NCBI GenBank assembly: GCA_946410365.1
Contig: CAMKAA010000008.1
Coordinates: 1 to 12,340 of the forward strand
DNA length: 12,340 nucleotides
Source: an uncultured Lachnospiraceae bacterium
GTDB lineage: Bacteria > Bacillota_A > Clostridia > Lachnospirales > Lachnospiraceae
Direction: 5' to 3'
Shown: piece after piece, positions 6,375 to 12,340 of the stretch
Layout of the letters: every line of letters begins with the position of its first letter
How positions within the stretch are numbered: the first letter of the stretch is position 1
Translations under genes and position numbers: made by a program
Notes under the pieces: model-generated
What the model was told of the DNA's origin: nothing
What the model saw: only the letters and a program-made list of their open reading frames with translations
Databases searched by the model: none

Positions 6375-7982
6375 TCAGAGTGCAGCCTCCTTAAGGAGCG
6401 CCAGCACAAAGGTCCAGACATTTTCCACGGAAGAGATCTTCATTCTCTCCCTCACAGTGTGAACGTTTTCCAGGTCCGGGCCGGCGGAAAGGCAGTCGAG
6501 CCCTTCCAGTTTGCCTGCCAGAATACCGCACTCAAGGCCGGCGTGGATCACTTCCACTTTGGGTTCTTTCCCGTACAGTTTCTTGTAGGTGCTCACAGAA
6601 AGGTCGCGGAGCGGCGAGTCATCTCTGTACTCCCAAGCGGGATAAGAGGAGCGCACTTCCGGTTTCCCGCCGAATCCCTTTGTTACGCATATTAGGCGGT
6701 CCACCAGATAATCAGCCTGGGAATTCACGCCGCTTCTGACCATGAAATCAATTCTGACCGCATCCCCTTCTGTGCGGATAACGCCGAGGTTCAGGGAAGT
6801 CTGGGGCATTCCGGCGATCACATGGCTCATATGCGTAATGCCGTTGGGCAGAGCCATCAGGTACATGAGCAGATTATCCGTATTCCTCTTGGAAGCAGAC
6901 TTTACCATCTCCTCATCCGTCCACTCGAAATCCCATTTCATACCGGGATCGGTGACGGAATACTCCTGTTTCATCGCTTCCGCCGCTGCAGCCGCCACAG
7001 CTTCGATCTCCCCGCAGGAAATCTTCTTCGAAAACAGAGCCTGCGCCTTGGAACCGGTCGGCACTGCGTTATTGGCATCTCCGCCGTCTATGCGGATCAG
7101 ATTAAACGGAACAGCCTGATAGAGAGCGCGCAGCATCCTGGCCATAAGGACATTGCCGTTGGCGCTTCCGATGTGGATCTCCGCTCCGGAATGGCCTCCC
7201 CGCAGTCCGCTTACGCTGATACCAAGTGCCTTGCCCTGTCTGTTCTTCATTTTCAGAGGCATCCGGCAGACCACGTCCGCACCGCCTGCGCATCCTGCAG
7301 TGAACACGCCTTCGTCCTCGGAATCCAGGTTCAGGAGTCTGCGGCTTCTGAGGCCGGAAATGTCGATCGCGTTTGCTCCGATCAGGCCGACTTCTTCATC
7401 AGATGTGAATATGCATTCCAGATAGGGATGAACGATCTCATCGTTCTCCAGCGCCGCGAGCATCATGGCTACAGCGATGCCGTTGTCGGCCCCCAGCGTT
7501 GTGCCGTCTGCGCTCATCCAGTCCCCATCGGCGACGATGCTGACCGGCTCAGTCAACATATCGATCTCTTTATCGGGCTCGCTGGCAAGGACCATGTCAA
7601 TATGTCCCTGAAGCGCAATGGGGGGCGCCTCCTCGAATCCTTCCGAGGCTTGCTTGCAAATAATGACGTTGTTGGCGTCATCCTGCATGTACTCAAGCCC
7701 TTTTTCCTCCGCAAACGCCGCGATATAGTCACTGATCTCCTTCGTGTGATGGGAGCCGTGAGGAATCGCAGAGATCTCGCGGAAATAGTGGAACACTCTG
7801 TCAGCGTTGGCTTTCTCAAATTCCATGTTCTCTTCTTCCGGCCTTACAGGCGCGGTCTCCTCACTGGCTGCCGCACCTAAATCCGTCATAACTTCTGTCT
7901 TTGCGGCATTATCGATGCGGTTCTTCTTTCCTACGGAAGGTTTTCTCTTGGGTGACTTGCGGGTTTTTCTGAATAATTGCAT
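6375..7982 (-). CDS. pepD: PepD-like aminoacyl-histidine dipeptidase (M20 family) with basic N-terminal extension
   Basis: The core from about residue 53 is a full PepD: HID (127-129), Asp166 in TTLGADNG, the general-base pair Glu196-Glu197 in TSDEEVGL, Asp220 in NLDSEDEG, the lid-domain HSGAEIH (264-270), and metal site His508 in GPDLENVH. His480 in VIHAGLECG is another conserved residue. The family uses two metal ions, usually zinc, and hydrolyses dipeptides such as Xaa-His in the cytoplasm. Residues 1-52 are extra compared with the usual length of about 485: 11 Lys/Arg in the first 21 residues, then an acidic Ala/Glu stretch. ATG 7982 has AGGAG seven bases upstream, so the long form is well supported, but Met53 (position 7826) is preceded by GGAAGAAGAG and could give a second, short form. 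It lies 51 bases after hisF and 26 before ung. Confidence 0.9.
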   Translation of the reverse strand: MQLFRKTRKSPKRKPSVGKKNRIDNAAKTEVMTDLGAAASEETAPVRPEEENMEFEKANADRVFHYFREISAIPHGSHHTKEISDYIAAFAEEKGLEYMQDDANNVIICKQASEGFEEAPPIALQGHIDMVLASEPDKEIDMLTEPVSIVADGDWMSADGTTLGADNGIAVAMMLAALENDEIVHPYLECIFTSDEEVGLIGANAIDISGLRSRRLLNLDSEDEGVFTAGCAGGADVVCRMPLKMKNRQGKALGISVSGLRGGHSGAEIHIGSANGNVLMARMLRALYQAVPFNLIRIDGGDANNAVPTGSKAQALFSKKISCGEIEAVAAAAAEAMKQEYSVTDPGMKWDFEWTDEEMVKSASKRNTDNLLMYLMALPNGITHMSHVIAGMPQTSLNLGVIRTEGDAVRIDFMVRSGVNSQADYLVDRLICVTKGFGGKPEVRSSYPAWEYRDDSPLRDLSVSTYKKLYGKEPKVEVIHAGLECGILAGKLEGLDCLSAGPDLENVHTVRERMKISSVENVWTFVLALLKEAAL

Positions 7983-7989
7983 ATTATCT

Positions 7990-7994
7990 CTCCT
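7990..7994 (-). promoter_or_regulatory. Ribosome binding site supporting the long pepD start
   Basis: AGGAG with a seven-base spacer to ATG 7982 lies in the hisF-pepD gap, outside any coding frame. It is the main reason to accept the 52-residue N-terminal extension rather than start at the internal ATG 7826. Confidence 0.6.
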
Positions 7995-8033
7995 GCTGTT
8001 CAGTTGACATTAACACATCTATCTGCACTCCGG

Positions 8034-8795
8034 TCACAAACGGACCGGTATATCTCTGTCTTTGAGGTATTCCTTGACCTCCCGGATCTCCAGTTCCTTG
8101 TAATGGAACAGGGATGCCGCCAGAGCTGCTTCCGCGCCTCCCACTGTCAGCGCGTCATAGAAATGCTCCAGCCTGCCGGCTCCTCCCGAAGCGATCACAG
8201 GGATTGACAGGCGATCGGAAATGGCTCTTGTCAGTTCCAGATCATACCCTGCCTTCGTACCGTCGCAGTCCATGCTGGTCAGAAGGATCTCTCCGGCTCC
8301 GAGTTCCTGGGCTCTTACCGCCCACTCAACGGCGTCGATCCCTGTGTCGATCCTTCCGCCGCTCCGGTAAACTGTCCATCCGCCGCCTTCTTTTCTTCTC
8401 CTTGCGTCGATCGCGACTACAATACACTGACTGCCGAAACGCTCTGCTCCCTCGGCGATCAGTTCAGGCCTCAGGATCGCTGCTGAGTTCACGGAGATCT
8501 TGTCCGCTCCTTCTCTAAGGATCGCCTTCATGTCCTCCACGCTGCGGATCCCGCCGCCGACGGTAAAAGGGATAAATACCCTCTCGGCGACTCTCCTCAC
8601 CATGTCCGCCACAGTCTTTCTGGCGTCGCTGGTCGCAGTTATATCAAGGAAGACCAGTTCGTCCGCTCCCAGCCTGGAGTAGGCCTCTCCGGTCTCCACG
8701 GGGTCACCCGCGTCCCGCAGCTGCACGAAATTGATTCCCTTTACGACCCGCCCGTCCTTAACATCCAGGCAGGGGATGATTCTCTTTGTGAGCAT
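8034..8795 (-). CDS. hisF: Imidazole glycerol phosphate synthase, cyclase subunit
   Basis: The 253-residue TIM barrel has the normal length of HisF. Asp11 in CLDVKDG and Asp130 in VVAIDARR are the catalytic acid/base pair. FTVGGGIRS (77-85) and IASGGAG are the two phosphate-binding loops. With HisH it converts PRFAR plus ammonia into imidazole glycerol phosphate and AICAR in histidine synthesis. ATG 8795 has AAAGGAG five bases upstream. It begins 41 bases after the hisH stop, as expected for partner subunits. No other his gene is in the window. Confidence 0.98.
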   Translation of the reverse strand: MLTKRIIPCLDVKDGRVVKGINFVQLRDAGDPVETGEAYSRLGADELVFLDITATSDARKTVADMVRRVAERVFIPFTVGGGIRSVEDMKAILREGADKISVNSAAILRPELIAEGAERFGSQCIVVAIDARRRKEGGGWTVYRSGGRIDTGIDAVEWAVRAQELGAGEILLTSMDCDGTKAGYDLELTRAISDRLSIPVIASGGAGRLEHFYDALTVGGAEAALAASLFHYKELEIREVKEYLKDRDIPVRL

Positions 8796-8836
8796 CGGCG
8801 CTCCTTTCTGTCAGTCCAAAAACGTCCCTTCAGTTA

Positions 8837-9442
8837 TCAGATATTAAGGAAATTCTCCAGCATCTTCATTCCGACTGATTCACTCTTCTCAGGATGGAAC
8901 TGACATGCGAAGACATTTCCCTTCTCCACTGCCGCGTCTATTATGACACCGTACTGCGTAGTGGCAGTCACGATCGAGGGATCCTCCGCTCTCAGATAAT
9001 AGGAGTGGACAAAATATACATAGACACCTTCTGAAAGGCCCTTAAAAAGTCTTCCGGGATTGGGAAAAGCAAGATCATTCCACCCGATCTGAGGAACCTT
9101 TCTTCCGTCCCCTTCCGGGATCCTCAATATTTTGCCCGCAAGTATGCCCAGACCTTCCGCGCCGGGACTCTCCTCACTGCTCTCGAACAGGAGCTGAAGC
9201 CCCAGACAGATCCCCAGCAAGGGAATCTGTCGTTTTACGACCTCCCTCAGGACCTCATCCATACCGTATTTCCTGAGGCGGGCCATGGCATCGCCAAAAG
9301 CCCCTACTCCGGGCAGGATGACGTGATCCGCGGAAAGGATCACCTCTCTGTCCCTGGTCAGGACCGCTTCATGGTCCAAAAACCTCACGGCATTCTCCAC
9401 ACTCTTGATATTTCCGGCACCGTAATCGATGATCGCAACCAT
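8837..9442 (-). CDS. hisH: Imidazole glycerol phosphate synthase, glutamine amidotransferase subunit
   Basis: The 201-residue class I glutaminase supplies ammonia to HisF. DYGAGN (6-11) and LPGVGAFGDAM (43-53) are HisH signatures; the catalytic triad is Cys79 in GICLGLQ, His183 and Glu185 in QFHPEKSES. The reading frame stays open to 9508, but ATG 9442 is preferred because the typical HisH N-terminus starts there and AAAGAGGA lies eight bases upstream. That ribosome site is inside the last codons of the histidine kinase gene, whose stop is only four bases before this start, so translation of the two is probably coupled. Confidence 0.97.
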   Translation of the reverse strand: MVAIIDYGAGNIKSVENAVRFLDHEAVLTRDREVILSADHVILPGVGAFGDAMARLRKYGMDEVLREVVKRQIPLLGICLGLQLLFESSEESPGAEGLGILAGKILRIPEGDGRKVPQIGWNDLAFPNPGRLFKGLSEGVYVYFVHSYYLRAEDPSIVTATTQYGVIIDAAVEKGNVFACQFHPEKSESVGMKMLENFLNI

Positions 9443-9446
9443 ATTA

Positions 9447-11021
9447 TCAATCCTCTTTGTCCGCTGATCCCGGAGCGGTACCCGCGACAGCAGCCTTCTC
9501 AAGTTCAAACCAGAATGAAACGCCGTTGTCGTAATTGATCAGGCCGTATTCCTGATGGAGCTGATCCATGATCGCCTTGACGACGGACAATCCCACGCCG
9601 GATCCGCCATATGCCCTGGTCCTCGCCTTGTCCACCTTGTAGAACTTCTCCCACAGATGAGGCACTGCCTCCTCAGGAATCGGATTACCGGTATTAAATA
9701 CAACGACCCGAACACAATTCTGCTTCTCTTCAAAATGAATGTCAATCACTTTTTCTCCATCACAGTGATTCACTGCATTGGAGAAGTAGTTCATAAAGAC
9801 TTCCTCCGTCCAGAACTCATCCGACCATACATAGAGCGGAGGACGTTCTTCCATTCTGACGCGGATCTGCTTCTGCTCAGCGAGTACGCCCGCATTATTC
9901 AGACATCCCCTGATGAAGCCGACGATATCAAAACGCACCATAGTAAACTGTGTATCGCCGAATTCAAGCTGGTTCAGAGACAGAAGCCTTGCGACCATCC
10001 TGTTCATCTTGTCCGCTTCGTCGACAATGACATCAGTATAGAACCGAATGCTGTCAGGATCATCCGCAACACCTTCCGAGAGTCCCTCGGCGTATCCTTT
10101 GATCAAGGCAAGCGGCGTCTTAAGCTCATGTGTCACATTGGAGAGAAATTCCCGACGCATCTCCTCGGCTTTCTCTCTCCTCTCCAGATCCTCCCGAAGC
10201 TCATTGTTCGCAGTCTTGAGTTCAGAGATCGTCCCCTCCAGGATTTCTGAGAGTTCATTGATATTCTCTCCGAGCTCCGCGATCTCTGTGCGGCTCTTTC
10301 CCTTGTACTTGGCGCTGAAATCCAGTTTCTTCATCCTCGCGGAGATTTCCGTCAGTTCCCGGATCGGCTGTGTCAGCCTCCCCGCAAGGAACAGCGCAAA
10401 AAGTGCTCCCAGCAGTGATATAGCGATTCCGACATATCCCATGAACCTGTTCGCGATCGCCGTGCTGTTATGTATACTCTCCAGCACCGTGCTCAGAAGA
10501 CAGAAGCTTCCATCATTCAGGACCCCGAAAAGTTCCATCGACTTTAGTTTCATCCTGCTGTCATAAATGATGCTTACGCTGTAATTGTCTTCCTGTACAA
10601 GCTTGCGGTAGACAAAATACCGGCTCATGGTTTCTTCGTTTTGCTCCATGGAAGGAGTCTGGCCAAAGAGGTTGTCCCACATCCTGCGCACCATGGCAGA
10701 ACTGTCCGAAGCATGCATCTTCACGGTGGAGCTCTCCGCATCCATCACGATCAGACTCACGTTCTCCGTTCCGGCAAGGATGCTCATTTTCTCGTCGAAT
10801 TCATCAGAATCAATAGATTCGTTTTTACACGCCTCGTTGACTTCGTGGAAGATCTGAGTAAGAGCAATTCTCTTCTCCCTGGTATAATAGCTCTCTAAAA
10901 ATGTGCTGTTGATGATCCAGCAAAGGCTGATCGCCCCGAGCATCAGAAAGAAAAATATGAGCGTGAACTGGATCTTTATGGAATATTGGACCCCTCTGTT
11001 TTTATTCTCAGTAGTACTCAC
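9447..11021 (-). CDS. Membrane sensor histidine kinase
   Basis: The 524-residue protein has membrane segments at about 17-40 and 195-214 enclosing an extracytoplasmic sensor region of about 155 residues, then a HAMP linker (from about 215), a coiled stretch (250-290), HisKA with the H-box FLSNVTHELKTP (292-303, phospho-acceptor His298) and a HATPase domain with N-box NYFSNAVNH (411-419), NTGNPIP (443-449) and GGSGVGLSVV (472-481). It phosphorylates the response regulator encoded just upstream. The start is GTG 11021 with GGAAGAG close by and GGAGG a little further up. The sensor domain gives no ligand clue that I recognise. The gene ends four bases before hisH. Confidence 0.95.
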   Translation of the reverse strand: MSTTENKNRGVQYSIKIQFTLIFFFLMLGAISLCWIINSTFLESYYTREKRIALTQIFHEVNEACKNESIDSDEFDEKMSILAGTENVSLIVMDAESSTVKMHASDSSAMVRRMWDNLFGQTPSMEQNEETMSRYFVYRKLVQEDNYSVSIIYDSRMKLKSMELFGVLNDGSFCLLSTVLESIHNSTAIANRFMGYVGIAISLLGALFALFLAGRLTQPIRELTEISARMKKLDFSAKYKGKSRTEIAELGENINELSEILEGTISELKTANNELREDLERREKAEEMRREFLSNVTHELKTPLALIKGYAEGLSEGVADDPDSIRFYTDVIVDEADKMNRMVARLLSLNQLEFGDTQFTMVRFDIVGFIRGCLNNAGVLAEQKQIRVRMEERPPLYVWSDEFWTEEVFMNYFSNAVNHCDGEKVIDIHFEEKQNCVRVVVFNTGNPIPEEAVPHLWEKFYKVDKARTRAYGGSGVGLSVVKAIMDQLHQEYGLINYDNGVSFWFELEKAAVAGTAPGSADKED

Positions 11022-11058
11022 GGTCTCTTCCGCCTCCGCGCCTTACGACAGGCACATT

Positions 11059-11733
11059 TTACGCCTCAAGCTTATAGCCCATTCCCCAGATCGTCTTGAT
11101 CAGTTCTCCCTTGGCTCCCAGCTTGCTCCTCAGTTTTTTGACATGTGTGTCTATGGTCCTGGCATCGCCAAAATAGTCATAGTTCCATACGTGGTTGAGG
11201 ATCTTTTCTCTCGAAAGCGCTATTTTGTTGTTCTCCATGAAGTATTCCAGAAGTTCGAACTCCTTGAAGCTGAGTTCTACCGGCTGACCGTCGATCGTGA
11301 CCTGATGAGCCGATTTGTCCAGCACGATGCCGCTCAGTTCGATCCTGTCATTCTCATCTTTTGCGCCTGTTCTTCTGAGGATCGCATTGACTCTGGCGAC
11401 CAGAGTGCGGGGGCTGAAGGGTTTAGTGACATACTCGTCCACTCCAAGTTCAAAGCCGCGCAGTTCATCCTTCTCGTCGGCGCGCGCCGTGAGCATGATC
11501 ACAGGCACCTGGGAGGATTCGCGTATCTCCCGAAGCACCTGCCACCCGTCCATTTTCGGCATCATGACATCTAAAATGACAAGGGCTATATCTTTATTGC
11601 TGTAAAAGAGATCCATAGCTTTTTCCCCGTCCTCGGCTTCGAGCACTTCAAAGCCTTCCCGCACAAGAAAGTCCGAAACGAGTTTGCGCATTCTCGCTTC
11701 ATCGTCCACTACAAGAATCTTCTGTACTGCCAT
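11059..11733 (-). CDS. OmpR/PhoB-family response regulator
   Basis: The 224-residue protein has a receiver domain with the acidic pair VDDE (9-12), phospho-acceptor Asp55 in VILDVMMP, Thr82 and Lys104 in VTKPF, followed by a winged-helix DNA-binding domain (about 127-222) ending in RTIDTHVKKLRSKL and IWGMGYKLE. It is the partner of the histidine kinase 37 bases downstream. ATG 11733 has AAGAGGAG nine bases upstream. It is the first gene after a minus-strand terminator, so it probably heads the eight-gene run that continues through hisH. Target genes are unknown. Confidence 0.97.
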   Translation of the reverse strand: MAVQKILVVDDEARMRKLVSDFLVREGFEVLEAEDGEKAMDLFYSNKDIALVILDVMMPKMDGWQVLREIRESSQVPVIMLTARADEKDELRGFELGVDEYVTKPFSPRTLVARVNAILRRTGAKDENDRIELSGIVLDKSAHQVTIDGQPVELSFKEFELLEYFMENNKIALSREKILNHVWNYDYFGDARTIDTHVKKLRSKLGAKGELIKTIWGMGYKLEA

Positions 11734-11760
11734 TTTCTCTAACTCCTCTTGATCTGTTCA

Positions 11761-11785
11761 GGTTTATCAGAATAAAAAGTAAACC
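11761..11785. promoter_or_regulatory. Small inverted repeat upstream of the response regulator gene
   Basis: GGTTTA (11761-11766) and TAAACC (11780-11785) are perfect six-base arms 13 bases apart, about 30 bases before the response regulator start and overlapping the terminator T-tract. It could be an autoregulatory site, but six-base arms arise by chance fairly often. No convincing promoter could be assigned here; the best match (TTGCGG, 17 bases, GATAAA on the minus strand) is weak. Confidence 0.25.
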
Positions 11786-11814
11786 CCGCAAAACGGGCCA
11801 GCCTTCTGCGGGGT
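11771..11814 (-). terminator. Intrinsic terminator after the glycogen debranching enzyme gene
   Basis: On the minus strand ACCCCGCA (11814-11807) pairs with TGCGGGGT (11790-11783), extended by G-U and two A-U pairs, with a loop of about ten bases. TTACTTTTTATT follows. It lies about 70 bases after the debranching enzyme stop and separates it from the two-component operon. Confidence 0.8.
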
Positions 11815-11881
11815 ATATCGTACTTATCAGCGTTCCTGCGCGGGCAGGATCCTTTACAAAGTCAGAAGTCCGGTCTCTTCA

Positions 11882-12340
11882 TCACTCCGGATGATAAAGC
11901 GTAAACACAGCGACACTTCTCTCCTTCAGAGTGAAGATCGGACTATGCACAAATCTGCAGTCCTCATGGAAATACTGCTCGTCGTCCGCGTCAGTATAGA
12001 TGTTGACTCCCCATGCCAGTCCTCCTGACAGTGCGGGAAGCCTGATCTGCTGCTTCTCCCAGTACGCGTTGATCGCCATGTAGACTACATCGTCTCCGGA
12101 GTCATCGGGAAGCCTTCCCGCGAACAGAATACCCAGAACTTTATTTCCCATCCCGATCACATGATTATCCGGATCCGATCCGCAGCAGGTGACCGGCGCA
12201 AGACCGCAATGTGCCGGCTTGAGTGTCCGGGAAATGACCGGGTGCTTCTTTCTGAAAGCGATCACGTTTTTGACAAAATTGAAATGATCCCTGTTGGCTT
12301 TCAGATAATCCCAGTTCAGCCAGGAGATCTCGCTGTCCTG
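11882..12340 (-). CDS. Glycogen debranching enzyme (GlgX/isoamylase type), C-terminal part
   Basis: The 152 visible residues begin QDSEISWLNWDY and continue KNVIAFRKKHPV, the end of the catalytic barrel typical of glycogen debranching and isoamylase-type GH13 enzymes. The rest matches the C-terminal beta-sandwich, with DDVVYMAINAYWE and a final RSVAVFTL strand. These enzymes cleave alpha-1,6 branches of glycogen or related glucans in the cytoplasm. The catalytic residues lie beyond the window edge. A methionine-less internal GTG could be mistaken for a start at 12265, but the frame is open and family-like to the edge. The gene ends before a strong terminator, so it is separate from the two-component operon. 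Confidence 0.85.
   Translation of the reverse strand, partial: QDSEISWLNWDYLKANRDHFNFVKNVIAFRKKHPVISRTLKPAHCGLAPVTCCGSDPDNHVIGMGNKVLGILFAGRLPDDSGDDVVYMAINAYWEKQQIRLPALSGGLAWGVNIYTDADDEQYFHEDCRFVHSPIFTLKERSVAVFTLYHPE

Noticed and set aside
6822..7880. Plus-strand reading frame of 352 codons
   Set aside because: It is fully antisense to the PepD-like gene, whose catalytic motifs are intact; the plus-strand translation shows no recognisable motif.
9443..9446. Histidine T-box or attenuator before hisH
   Set aside because: hisH begins four bases after the kinase gene; there is no leader in which such an element could fit.
9555..10250. Plus-strand frames opposite the histidine kinase and response regulator (also 10903-11574)
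   Set aside because: They are antisense to genes with all expected motifs and have no convincing ribosome sites or family features.
1..12340. CRISPR arrays, tRNA or rRNA genes, insertion sequences, attachment sites
   Set aside because: No spaced direct repeats, cloverleaf-like sequence, transposase or integrase motifs were seen by eye on either strand.

Overview
The window looks like chromosomal DNA from a Gram-positive anaerobe of the Clostridia, most likely Lachnospiraceae or a close relative. The basis is family resemblance recalled by eye, not a database search: the diaminopimelate decarboxylase belongs to a divergent type that I associate with that family, the two-component system and Cof-type HAD phosphatase look clostridial, base composition is close to half G+C, and strong AGGAG-type ribosome sites precede most genes. 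No tRNA, rRNA, CRISPR array, insertion sequence or phage gene is visible. All genes are on the minus strand except one.

Left part (1-3550), the accessory-looking region. A stand-alone DltA-like amino acid adenylation enzyme (706-2229) is followed 14 bases later by a PLP fold-type III decarboxylase-like enzyme (1-691, cut by the window edge). Divergent from them is a single-pass membrane SGNH/GDSL-type protein (2470-3507) of the sort found with membrane-bound O-acyltransferases and DltD. The 240-base divergent region holds a good sigma-A type promoter wrapped in a perfect 10-bp inverted repeat. I infer an envelope-modification system related to the Dlt pathway, in which an activated amino acid may be altered by the PLP enzyme before export or attachment. 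The carrier protein and the O-acyltransferase are not in the window.

Middle and right part (3535-11733). Eight minus-strand genes run without an obvious terminator in the order response regulator, histidine kinase, hisH, hisF, pepD-like M20 dipeptidase, ung, lysA, Cof-type HAD phosphatase. The kinase stop and the hisH start are 4 bases apart, so a membrane-sensing two-component system seems to share a transcript with the glutamine amidotransferase and cyclase subunits of imidazole glycerol phosphate synthase, then with peptide breakdown, DNA repair and lysine biosynthesis. The run ends in a bidirectional terminator shared with the SGNH gene; the HAD stop codon lies in the loop of that hairpin.

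Right edge (11882-12340). The C-terminal end of a glycogen debranching enzyme (GlgX/isoamylase type) ends before a GC-rich hairpin with a T-tract that insulates the two-component operon.
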